Below, in pieces: positions 26,420 through 33,213 of a DNA stretch of 64,000 bases. Location: positions 1,845,001 through 1,909,000 of the forward strand of contig NZ_CP011805.1 of the NCBI RefSeq assembly GCF_001028625.1. The letters run 5' to 3'. Under the pieces are notes generated by a model that was given only the letters and a program-made list of their open reading frames with translations, made no database searches and was not told the DNA's origin. Source of the stretch: Pelagerythrobacter marensis (GTDB lineage: Bacteria; Pseudomonadota; Alphaproteobacteria; Sphingomonadales; Sphingomonadaceae). The first letter of the stretch is position 1; each line of letters begins with the position of its first letter. The position numbers and the translations under genes are program-made.

Positions 26420-27670
26420 ATGGCACTGACGGAAATCAATTTCGACGGGATCGTCGGCCCCAGCCATAACTATGCCGGGCTCAGCCTCGGCAATATCGCC
26501 AGCGCCAGCCACAAGGGCGATCCATCCTACCCGCGCGCCGCCGCGTTGCAGGGTCTGGAGAAAATGCGCGGCAATCTGGCGCGCGGCCTGCCGCAGGGTT
26601 TTCTGCTGCCTCTGCCCCGTCCCAACGACAGGCTGCTGCACCGTCTGGCGGTCGATGGCACCGTCGATCGCGCGCTGATCGCCGCGGCCTGGTCTGCCAG
26701 TTCGATGTGGACTGCCAACGCGGCCACAGTCAGCCCGGCGCCCGATACGGCGGATGGTCGCTGCCACCTGACGCCGGCCAACCTGTCGACCATGCTGCAC
26801 CGCGCGCAGGAATGGCGCGACACCAAACGCCAGCTGGCCATCGCTTTCGCGGACGAGGCCCATTTTGCCGTGCACGACGCCGTACCGGGCAGCTTCGGTG
26901 ACGAAGGCGCGGCCAATCACATGCGTTTTTGCGAAGGGCACGGCGCGCCGGGGGTCGAGGTATTCGTCTATGGCCGACCCGGTGGCCGCTTTCCCGCGCG
27001 TCAGCACGAACAGGCCAGCCGCGCGGTCGCCCGCCTCCATGGCCTGGCGCCGGAGCGGACCGTTTTCGTGGAACAGAACCCTGCCGCGATCGAAGCCGGC
27101 GCGTTCCACAACGATGTCGTCGCCGTGGCCAATGAACGCGTGCTGTTCTGCCACGAGCAGGCTTTCGCCGACCGGTCGGGAGCCTACGAGGCGATTCGCG
27201 GGCGGTTTCCGGCGCTGGAGGTGGTGGAAGTTCCCGCCAGCGCGGTGAGCCTGGCCGAAGCAATCCGCACCTATCTGTTCAACGCGCAGCTCGTCACGCT
27301 GCCCACCGGGGCAATGGCACTGGTCGTGCCGGAAGAATGCCGCGAAAGCGCCGCGGTATGGAGCTGGTGCGAGGGGATGCTGGCAGGCAACGGGCCGATC
27401 CGGCAAGTCATTCCGGTCGATGTGCGCCAGTCCATGGCCAATGGCGGCGGCCCTGCCTGTCTGCGGCTGCGGGTGGTGGCCGATCCGGCGACGGTCGACC
27501 CGCGTTTTCTGCTGGACGAGGCGAAGGCCGAACGGATGGAGCGCACGATCGCCGCCCATTGGCCCGTACAGATCGATCCGGCCGATCTGGGCAGCAGCGA
27601 CCTTGCCCGGCAAGTGCGCGCGGCCCGGCTGGCGCTGCTGGAACAGCTCGATCTGGCACAGCTTGGTTAA
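26420..27670 (+). CDS. astB: N-succinylarginine dihydrolase
   Basis: The 416-residue enzyme of the amidinotransferase fold hydrolyses succinylarginine to succinylornithine, releasing two ammonia and CO2. Recognisable segments are EINFDGIVGPSHNYAGLS, PSYPRAAALQGLEKMR, NAATVSPAPDT, GSFGDEGAANHMRF, IEAGAFHNDVVAVAN and the catalytic Cys in NGGGPACLRLRVV near the C-terminus. ATG 26420 is preceded by GAAGGAC. No astC, astD or astE follows, so later steps must be encoded elsewhere or performed by generic enzymes such as an ArgD-type transaminase. Confidence 0.95.
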   Translation: MALTEINFDGIVGPSHNYAGLSLGNIASASHKGDPSYPRAAALQGLEKMRGNLARGLPQGFLLPLPRPNDRLLHRLAVDGTVDRALIAAAWSASSMWTANAATVSPAPDTADGRCHLTPANLSTMLHRAQEWRDTKRQLAIAFADEAHFAVHDAVPGSFGDEGAANHMRFCEGHGAPGVEVFVYGRPGGRFPARQHEQASRAVARLHGLAPERTVFVEQNPAAIEAGAFHNDVVAVANERVLFCHEQAFADRSGAYEAIRGRFPALEVVEVPASAVSLAEAIRTYLFNAQLVTLPTGAMALVVPEECRESAAVWSWCEGMLAGNGPIRQVIPVDVRQSMANGGGPACLRLRVVADPATVDPRFLLDEAKAERMERTIAAHWPVQIDPADLGSSDLARQVRAARLALLEQLDLAQLG

Positions 27671-27713
27671 CGCGCTGGACTCACCGTCGGCCCGGCTTAC
27701 AATCCTGAAGCAG

Positions 27714-27776
27714 TTAACCATTGCGGCGCGCAGGTATCCACGACTGGCACGCCGCTTGCGTCCTGACCCGTTAACC
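27714..27776 (+). promoter_or_regulatory. Two TTAACC boxes upstream of the small membrane gene
   Basis: TTAACCAT at 27714-27721 and TTAACC at 27771-27776 flank the sigma-54-type promoter, and an inverted copy (GGTTAA) lies at 27665-27670 across the astB stop. TTAACCAT is the half-site form recognised by CtrA in alphaproteobacteria. The cluster may be an operator, but short matches arise by chance. Confidence 0.3.
27745..27759 (+). promoter_or_regulatory. Sigma-54-type promoter (-24/-12)
   Basis: TGGCACG (27745-27751), four bases, then TTGC (27756-27759) fits the sigma-54 consensus TGGCACG-N4-TTGC exactly, with the invariant GG and GC spaced ten bases apart. Transcription would start near 27771, about 30 bases before the ATG at 27802, which has AAAGGA five bases upstream. 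No enhancer site was identified. Confidence 0.6.
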
Positions 27777-27801
27777 GGGATCGGTTCGACAAAGGATGTT
27801 C

Positions 27802-28047
27802 ATGCTTCGCAAGTTGGCCCGGCTGTTCGTGATCAAGACGCGGTTCGAAGCCTATCTGATCATCTACGCCCTGGCGCTGGGCGCGACCGCACGGGGCACG
27901 GCCTATCTCGGGCAATATCCGGGTTGGGGCGGCAAGCTGCTGTTCCTCGCCTGCACGGGCGCGGTGTTCCTTGCCGGCGCCAAGATCCTCGACGCGCTGC
28001 GTTACGAGCGGGAACGCAGGCAGGCGGACCGTGAGGCACCGCGCTGA
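27802..28047 (+). CDS. Small two-helix membrane protein, 81 aa
   Basis: The protein begins MLRKLARLFVIKTRFEAYLIIYALALGA and has two membrane segments (about 19-37 and 46-66) joined by a short loop with GQYPGWGGK. It ends in a highly charged cytoplasmic tail (RYERERRQADREA). The start at 27802 is preferred over ATG 27796 because AAAGGA sits at the right distance. I do not recognise a named family. The upstream sigma-54-type promoter suggests induction under a specific stress or growth signal. It is a single gene just before the convergent ssrA. Confidence 0.8.
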   Translation: MLRKLARLFVIKTRFEAYLIIYALALGATARGTAYLGQYPGWGGKLLFLACTGAVFLAGAKILDALRYERERRQADREAPR

Positions 28048-28055
28048 GGGGAATG

Positions 28056-28400
28056 AAGGTGGGGGATTCTGTTGCTAGGCTCCCCCGGGCCCCCGGTATC
28101 CGTTCTGTTGACCGGTCGGTCCAACCGCGCTCTTAGCTTTATAAATTCAGGCCGTTAGGCCGTCACATTACGCAGCGAGAGCAAGTGCTTCATTATCGTT
28201 GGCACTTGTGAGTTTTGAGCCTTTAACGGGTTACTCAGCCCGGGCGAAAACGATGCCTTTCAACACACGTCGATCCTGGTTCGGCCCCATCAGGAAACGT
28301 TTGCCGTCAAACGCCTTTTGGTGGAGCCGCCGGGTACTGCCCCCGGGTCCGTTGTGCCTATTGCACACCGCAATTTATCGCCATAGCCGACTGACGCCGG
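28056..28400 (-). ncRNA. ssrA: Transfer-messenger RNA, circularly permuted two-piece form
   Basis: This RNA rescues stalled ribosomes and tags the nascent chain for proteolysis. On the minus strand the acceptor piece comes first, ending at CCA 28319. An intervening spacer (about 28318-28289) follows, then the coding piece starts at 28288 with GGGGCCG. This 7-nt strand pairs with CGGCTCC before ACCA (one G-U pair) to form the tRNA acceptor stem. The coding piece has the D-like GGATCGACG. Its resume codon is GCC (28203-28201), and the frame down to TAA (28170-28168) encodes ANDNEALALAA. A hairpin of GGGGGA with TCCCCC closes the 3' end (about 28090-28060). Gene ends are approximate. Confidence 0.93.
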
Positions 28401-28408
28401 CACCGCCC

Positions 28409-28436
28409 TATATAGGGCACTGGCGATTAATGTGAA
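28409..28436 (-). promoter_or_regulatory. Promoter of ssrA
   Basis: On the minus strand, TTCACA (28436-28431) and TATATA (28414-28409) are separated by 16 bases, a good sigma-70-type match placed about ten bases before the inferred 5' end of the tmRNA acceptor piece. The -10 lies in the palindrome GCCCTATATAGGGC (28405-28418). Confidence 0.55.
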
Positions 28437-28484
28437 GTGACCGGAAAATGGCCGCTGGGGTGCCCGCGCGACGCAGGCCGAACC

Positions 28485-28922
28485 TCAGCCCCGCTTCTTC
28501 AGCTCGTCGCGGATTTCCTTGAGCAGGTCGAGCTCGGTCGGACCGGCGGGCTTTTCTTCCGGCGGCTTGTTCTCGAACTCCGCCATCACCTTGTTGGCAT
28601 AACGGACCAGCAGGAAGATGATGAAGGCCAGGATCAGGAAATTGATCACCGCCGTTATCAGCGCGCCATAACCGATCATCGCCGCACCCGCTTCCTTCAG
28701 CGCGGCATAGTCGCCGGTCGAACCTTCGTACCCCTCGGGTACGCTCAGGAGGATGAAATAGCTGGAGAAATCAACACCGCCGAAGATCCAGCCGATTACC
28801 GGCATGATCACGTCTTCGGTCAGCGAAGTGACGATGGTGGTGAAAGCCCCCGCGATGATGACCGCAACGGCCAGTTCCATCACGTTGCCCTTGGCAACAA
28901 ACGCCTTGAATTCCGCAAGCAC
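28485..28922 (-). CDS. mscL: Large-conductance mechanosensitive channel
   Basis: The 145-residue protein has the MscL layout. A short N-terminal helix with LAEFKAFVAKGNVMELAV leads into TM1 (VIIAGAFTTIVTSLTEDVIMP). A periplasmic loop is followed by TM2 (YGALITAVINFLILAFIIFLLV) and the cytoplasmic bundle ending LLKEIRDELKKRG. It opens on hypo-osmotic shock to release solutes. The start is a GTG at 28922, because TGGAGG lies nine bases upstream and the product then begins like other family members. An ATG twelve codons earlier would add a non-family extension. Confidence 0.94.
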   Translation of the reverse strand: MLAEFKAFVAKGNVMELAVAVIIAGAFTTIVTSLTEDVIMPVIGWIFGGVDFSSYFILLSVPEGYEGSTGDYAALKEAGAAMIGYGALITAVINFLILAFIIFLLVRYANKVMAEFENKPPEEKPAGPTELDLLKEIRDELKKRG

Positions 28923-29079
28923 CGTTTCGAACCTCCAATGAACCTGGATGGCGGACATGCCAGTGTAAAGCGCTCCTGCCAAGTCCGGGGAAATTCTTGA
29001 AAAGCGCTTTGGGTGTGCTATCTGCGCAATACAGATTGTCGCGGTGCACGGTGCGACCGCGCAAGGGGAGCTTTGTTCG

Positions 29080-29757
29080 ATGAACTGGAAGTCCGTCCGC
29101 CGCTTTTCGCTCGTTGCCCTCGCCTCGATCGGGCTGGCCGCCTGCGGGATCAACTCGGTCCCCGCTGCGGAAGAAAACGCCAAGGCGAAATGGGCCGACG
29201 TCCAGGCCGCGTTCCAGGAACGTGCGAACCTGATCCCCAATCTCGAACAGATCGTCCTGTCTTCGGCGGAGCAGGAACGCGAAACCCTGAACGAGGTGAT
29301 CGAGGCGCGCGCTTCGGCCACCCGCCCCGAAATCCAGGTCGATGGCGCGGACCTCAGCAATCCGCAGGCAATGGCGCAGTACCAGCAGGCGCAGAGCCAG
29401 CTTGGCGGCGCGCTGAGCCGGCTGCTGGTGTCGGTCGAGCGCTATCCCGAACTGCGCAGCCAGGAAAACTTCGGCCGTTTCATGACCCAGATCGAAGGGC
29501 AGGAAAATCGCATCCGCGTCGCCCTGCGCGATTATAACGAGGCGGTGCGCCAGTATAACACCACGATCCGCACCTTCCCCGATACGATCGGCGCGAACAT
29601 CATCCACGGTGCCGAAGCGATGGTCCCGTACGAAGCGGTGACCGAAGGGGCAGAAGTCGGTCCGACGCTGAACATGCGCGCCGGCAACGGCGGCGATACC
29701 AACGCAGGTGCGAACGATAACACCGCCGACCAGCCTGCCGCTGCGGCGAACAATTGA
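29080..29757 (+). CDS. LemA family lipoprotein
   Basis: The 225-residue protein has lipobox LAACG after a short signal peptide, then the LemA four-helix domain: EENAKAKWADVQAAFQERANLIPNLEQIV, YQQAQSQLGGALSRLLVSVERYPELRSQENF and EGQENRIRVALRDYNEAVRQYNTTIRTFP. The tail is Asn/Ala-rich. LemA proteins are often paired with TPM-domain proteins, as here, in an uncharacterised envelope function. RBS AAGGGGAG lies upstream, and a possible TTGAAA/TATCTG promoter sits at 28997-29024. Its stop overlaps the TTG start of the next gene. Confidence 0.93.
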   Translation: MNWKSVRRFSLVALASIGLAACGINSVPAAEENAKAKWADVQAAFQERANLIPNLEQIVLSSAEQERETLNEVIEARASATRPEIQVDGADLSNPQAMAQYQQAQSQLGGALSRLLVSVERYPELRSQENFGRFMTQIEGQENRIRVALRDYNEAVRQYNTTIRTFPDTIGANIIHGAEAMVPYEAVTEGAEVGPTLNMRAGNGGDTNAGANDNTADQPAAAANN

Positions 29758-30605
29758 CCCTGGCACCATCGCGCGCCGTGCGTGAGGCCCTGCGTCTGCT
29801 GCTGATCCTGGCGGCAGCGCTGGGCCTGGCACTGCCTGCCGCGGGGCAGGATTTCCCCGAGCGCGGCACCGCGCCCGTGGTCGATGCCGCGAACATCATC
29901 GACGAAGCGACCGAAGCCGAGCTGACCCAGGCGCTCACCGCCTTCGAACAGCGCAACCAGCGCCAGTTCGTGATCGCCACGATCCCCGATCTGCAAGGCT
30001 ACGACATTTCCGATTACGGATACCGCCTCGGCCGCGAATGGGCGCTGGGCGATGCGGAGAACAACGATGGCATCATCCTGATCGTCGCGCCGAACGAGCG
30101 GCGGATGCGGATCGAGGTTGGCTATGGCCTCGAAGGGATAATCCCCGATGGCCTCGCCTTCGAATATGTCGAGGAAATGAAACCCTATTTCCGCGACGGC
30201 GATTATTCCGCCGGGATCGCGCTGGGCGCACAGCGGGTCATCAACCAGCTCGAATTGCCGCCGGAAGAAGCCGCGCAGGTCGCGGCGCAGGCCGAACAGT
30301 CACGCCAGAGCGAGGGGGGCTTCCCCTTCGGCGCGCTGATCTGGCTCGCCTTCCTGTTCATTTTCTTCGTCCTGCCGATGTTCGGCCGCGGGCGCCGGCG
30401 CCGTTATCGCAGCGGAATGGGCGGGGTCGTGGGCGACATCGTGCTGTGGGAAGCCGGCAAGGCAATCGCGCGCGGCCTGTCCGATGACGACTGGGGCGGT
30501 GGCGGCGGATTTGGCGGTTTCGGCGGCGGCGGAGGGGGCGGCTTCGGCGGCTTTTCCGGCGGCGGCGGCAGTTTCGGGGGCGGCGGCGCCTCCGGGGGGT
30601 GGTAA
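29754..30605 (+). CDS. TPM-domain (DUF477) protein with Gly-rich tail
   Basis: The 283-residue protein has a signal peptide (about 1-30), then a TPM domain (about 33-160) with APVVDAANIIDEATEAELTQAL, VIATIPDLQGYDISDYGYRLGREW, NNDGIILIVAPNERRMRIEVGYGLEG and ALGAQRVINQL. A membrane helix near 190-210 and a tail (about 242-283) of Gly and Phe repeats follow. Related domains have acid-phosphatase-like folds in plant chloroplast proteins that assist photosystem repair, but the role in bacteria is unclear. The TTG start overlaps the LemA stop, so the two are co-translated. Confidence 0.92.
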   Translation: MTLAPSRAVREALRLLLILAAALGLALPAAGQDFPERGTAPVVDAANIIDEATEAELTQALTAFEQRNQRQFVIATIPDLQGYDISDYGYRLGREWALGDAENNDGIILIVAPNERRMRIEVGYGLEGIIPDGLAFEYVEEMKPYFRDGDYSAGIALGAQRVINQLELPPEEAAQVAAQAEQSRQSEGGFPFGALIWLAFLFIFFVLPMFGRGRRRRYRSGMGGVVGDIVLWEAGKAIARGLSDDDWGGGGGFGGFGGGGGGGFGGFSGGGGSFGGGGASGGW

Positions 30606-30608
30606 GCG

Positions 30609-31283
30609 ATGGGATATCTTGACGCCAACGGACATCGCACCGTCACCGACGCGGTGGCGGCGGCCGAGCTGGAAACCTCTGGCGAAATCGTGACCGTGAT
30701 CGGCGACCGGTCGGATGAATACAACGATATCGCGCTGCTCTGGGCCATAGCCGCCGCGTTCACCGCGATGAGCGTGCTCGCCCTTTTTCCCAAATTCTTC
30801 CTGGGTCTGATCGACGCATTGATGGGCGGGTGGACGCACGAATGGACGCCGGGCGAGCTGTTCGGCATTCTCACCGCAGTCGGCCTGCTGAAATTCGCCG
30901 GGGTCTGGGCGATCCAGCTGTGGCAGCCGCTCAAGTTCGCGCTCGTCCCCGGCCCGGTGAAAAGCGCGCGCGTTCATGCCAAGGCGGTCAAACTGTTCAA
31001 GGTGGGGGCGGAGCGGCGCACGCATGGGCGCACGGGCGTGCTGATCTACCTTTCAATGCGCGAACACCGGGCGGAAATCGTCGCCGACCAGCCGATCGCG
31101 GAGATCGTCCCGGCAGAAGTCTGGGGCGAGGCGATGGCCGACATGCTCGCGGAAATTCGCAAGGGCTGCGTGGCCGAAGGCATGGCCGCCGGGGTCCGCG
31201 ATGTCGGCAAGGTTCTTTCCGGCGAGTTTCCGCGCGCCGAAGACGACCAGAACGAATTGCCCGACCGGCTGATAGAGGTCTGA
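30609..31283 (+). CDS. Second TPM-type membrane protein
   Basis: The 224-residue protein begins MGYLDANGHRTVTDAVAAAELETSGEIVTVI, a TPM-like helix and strand. Two or three membrane segments (about 42-115) then interrupt the domain, which resumes with RTHGRTGVLIYLSMREHRAEIVADQPIAEIVPAEVWGEAMADML. This split arrangement is a recognised TPM subfamily that follows the LemA-TPM pair. It starts three bases after the previous stop. Its own TGA overlaps the NUDIX ATG (TGATG). There is no signal peptide. The role is unknown, probably in the inner membrane. Confidence 0.87.
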   Translation: MGYLDANGHRTVTDAVAAAELETSGEIVTVIGDRSDEYNDIALLWAIAAAFTAMSVLALFPKFFLGLIDALMGGWTHEWTPGELFGILTAVGLLKFAGVWAIQLWQPLKFALVPGPVKSARVHAKAVKLFKVGAERRTHGRTGVLIYLSMREHRAEIVADQPIAEIVPAEVWGEAMADMLAEIRKGCVAEGMAAGVRDVGKVLSGEFPRAEDDQNELPDRLIEV

Positions 31284-31822
31284 TGACCGCCGACCGGGAC
31301 GCACCCGAACACGTCGTCTGGCAGGGCAAGTACATCGTCGCCAAAACCCGCGGGCGGTGGGAATACGTTTCGCGTGCGCGCGGCATTCGGGCGGCGGTGA
31401 TCGTAGCTGTCGAAGACGGCCATGTCCTGCTGGTCGAGCAGTATCGCGTTCCGCTGGGCCGGGTGTGCCTGGAACTGCCGGCAGGGCTGGTGGGCGACGA
31501 CGCGGGCTGCGAAGACGAAGCGGTCGAAGCCGCCGCGATCCGCGAGCTGGAAGAAGAAACCGGCTATACCGCAGCGCAGATGGAAAACCTGGGCGAATTC
31601 CATTCGTCGCCCGGCATGGTCAGCGAAAGCTTCACGCTGATGCGCGCCCGCGGGCTCAGCCGCTTCGGCGAAGGTGGCGGTACCGATAGCGAAGACATCA
31701 CGGTCCACCGGGTGCCGGTGGGCGAGATCGGCGAATTCGTTGCCCGGCGCCGCGCGCTGGGCCATGCGGTGGACGTTCGGATCGCCCTGCTGCTCGCGGG
31801 CGGCATCGTTGGGGAGGATTGA
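31283..31822 (+). CDS. NUDIX hydrolase, ADP-ribose pyrophosphatase-like
   Basis: The 179-residue enzyme has the Nudix box around GCEDEAVEAAAIRELEEETGY (REL-x-EETG), preceded by VLLVEQYRVPLGRVCLELPAG, as in ADP-ribose and nucleotide-sugar diphosphatases. The segment SSPGMVSESFTLMRA after it is typical of the ADP-ribose group. It hydrolyses nucleoside diphosphate-X compounds, and the exact substrate is uncertain. The ATG overlaps the TPM gene stop by one base, making it part of the lemA cluster transcript. The long frame upstream is a shadow. Confidence 0.9.
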   Translation: MTADRDAPEHVVWQGKYIVAKTRGRWEYVSRARGIRAAVIVAVEDGHVLLVEQYRVPLGRVCLELPAGLVGDDAGCEDEAVEAAAIRELEEETGYTAAQMENLGEFHSSPGMVSESFTLMRARGLSRFGEGGGTDSEDITVHRVPVGEIGEFVARRRALGHAVDVRIALLLAGGIVGED

Positions 31823-31823
31823 T

Positions 31824-32606
31824 ATGGCAGGCAGATGCGCAGGCAAGCTGGCGCTGGTGACCGGGGCGGCTCAGGGTCTGGGGGCAGCGCACGCACGGCG
31901 CCTGGCCGAAGAGGGTGCGCGCGTGCTGTGCACCGATATCAATGGCGAAGGTGCGGCGGCGACGGCGGTGGCAATCGACCGCGATCTGGGCGATGGCACG
32001 GCGTTCTCATGCGCACACGACGTGACCGTGCCGGAACAGTGGGAGGCGGCAGTCGAAACTGCGCGCGACCGGATGGGCGGGCTCAACGTGCTGGTCAACA
32101 ACGCCGGGATCGGCGTGGGCGGCAATATCGAAACTTGCGACTTCGCCGATTGGAAGCGCTGCTTTTCAATCAATGTCGATTCGATCTTCCACGGCTGCCA
32201 GAAGGCCCTGCCGCTGATGCGCGAGCACGCGCCGGGATCGATCGTCAACATCTCCAGCATCGCCGGGCTGATCGCGAGCGATACGATGCCCGCCTACAAC
32301 GCCAGCAAGGCGGCGGTCTGGATGCTGTCCAAATCGATCGCGCTGCACTGCGCGAAGAACAACATGGGCATTCGCTGCAATTCGGTGCATCCGACGTTCG
32401 TCGATACGCCGATCCTCGACGGAACGGCGCAGCAGCACAATCTGGAAAAGGGTGTACTGCTGGAAAAACTGGCGCGGCAGATACCGCTGAAATTCGTGGG
32501 CGAGCCGAACGATATCGCCAATGCCGTGGTCTATCTGGCGAGCGACGAAAGCCGCTTCATGACCGGGGCCGAAATCAAGCTCGACGGCGGCATTTCGGCG
32601 ATGTGA
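31824..32606 (+). CDS. Short-chain dehydrogenase/reductase
   Basis: The 260-residue classical SDR has the cofactor motif VTGAAQGLGAAHARRLAEEG, DIN for NAD preference (acidic residue after beta-2), NNAGIG, the catalytic Ser in VNISSIAGL, and YNASK. The C-terminal FMTGAEIKLDGGISAM is standard. The substrate is unknown. Steroid, alcohol or acyl reductases of this type are all common in sphingomonads. GGGGAGGA precedes the ATG, one base after the NUDIX stop. It is probably the last gene of the lemA transcript. Confidence 0.9.
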   Translation: MAGRCAGKLALVTGAAQGLGAAHARRLAEEGARVLCTDINGEGAAATAVAIDRDLGDGTAFSCAHDVTVPEQWEAAVETARDRMGGLNVLVNNAGIGVGGNIETCDFADWKRCFSINVDSIFHGCQKALPLMREHAPGSIVNISSIAGLIASDTMPAYNASKAAVWMLSKSIALHCAKNNMGIRCNSVHPTFVDTPILDGTAQQHNLEKGVLLEKLARQIPLKFVGEPNDIANAVVYLASDESRFMTGAEIKLDGGISAM

Positions 32607-32643
32607 CGGGGCGGCGATGTGACGGGCCCCGCCGGGGAGCCCG

Positions 32644-32868
32644 TCAATCGGCGATCAATGCGATGGCGAGATAAACCAGGATCAGCGATCCGAACCCGAT
32701 CAGCGTGCCGGCGACGAAGGCGATCCGAACCCAGGTCGGATCGGTTTCGAAGTAGTTTGCGATCCCCCCGCATACGCCGAACAGCTTGGCATTGCCCTTG
32801 TCGAGGCGAAAATTGCGGTCCGGCGTCACTGCGGTCCTGTCGTCGTGGTGGTGGTCGAGCCGGCTCAT
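32644..32868 (-). CDS. pspC: PspC domain envelope-stress protein
   Basis: This 74-residue protein has the PspC core FRLDKGNAKLFGVCGGIANYFETDPTWVRI, followed by one membrane helix (AFVAGTLIGFGSLILVYLAIALIA). PspC helps sense inner-membrane damage in the phage-shock response. The start ATG at 32868 overlaps the stop of the tiny upstream ORF (ATGA), so its translation is coupled. The His/Asp-rich N-terminus (SRLDHHHDDRTA) is unusual. No pspA or pspF is in the window. Confidence 0.9.
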   Translation of the reverse strand: MSRLDHHHDDRTAVTPDRNFRLDKGNAKLFGVCGGIANYFETDPTWVRIAFVAGTLIGFGSLILVYLAIALIAD

Positions 32869-32984
32869 ACCAGGATACCGGCGGGGCTGGCGGGGACGAT
32901 CGCTGCGGCGAAGAAGACGGCCGAAACGGCGAAGGCGGAAACCGCGGCGATGACCCGGTTGCTCATGTCGTTGAACGATTGCAT
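32865..32984 (-). CDS. 39-aa membrane microprotein coupled to pspC
   Basis: The ORF begins MQSFNDMSNRVIAAVSAFAV and has a single membrane helix ending PASPAGILV. It has GGAAGGGAA upstream, and its stop overlaps the PspC ATG by four bases. A longer frame starting at 33119 would cross the promoter and is rejected. It occupies the place where pspB would stand in enterobacteria but is only about half that length and lacks the coiled coil. The sigma-54-type promoter 60 bases upstream supports expression. It is too short to name by motif. Confidence 0.7.
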   Translation of the reverse strand: MQSFNDMSNRVIAAVSAFAVSAVFFAAAIVPASPAGILV

Positions 32985-33045
32985 GGTAAGTATTCCCTTC
33001 CTTTGTTGCGGTCCGAGGGGCGATCCCTGCGAACACCCAATGCTT

Positions 33046-33061
33046 TGCACGGGGCGTGCCA
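33046..33061 (-). promoter_or_regulatory. Sigma-54-type promoter of the microprotein-pspC unit
   Basis: On the minus strand, TGGCACG (33061-33055), CCCC, GTGCA (33050-33046) has the invariant GG and GC ten bases apart, with one mismatch to consensus TGGCACG-N4-TTGC. The start would be near 33036, about 50 bases ahead of the microprotein ATG. Sigma-54 control with PspF is the rule for psp genes, which supports the call. Confidence 0.6.
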
Positions 33062-33069
33062 GTTTTGAA

Positions 33070-33091
33070 AAACCGCAGAATTCCGCGGTTT
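33070..33091. promoter_or_regulatory. 22-bp near-perfect palindrome upstream of the psp-type promoter
   Basis: AAACCGC (33070-33076) and GCGGTTT (33085-33091) flank a central GAATTC, one mismatched pair in 22 bp. It lies about 10 bases upstream of the -24 element. It could be an operator. Since T-rich runs flank it on both strands, a bidirectional terminator is also possible. Confidence 0.4.
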
Positions 33092-33213
33092 CTTTGGTGG
33101 AAGCGCTCAGTTCACCCACCGTTCATTCCCGGACTTTGGGAAATTTCACCACATATCGGGATCGGCAAAATGGATAGTCTTGCACGACGCGCCCGGCTAT
33201 CGCCTGCGCTTCG

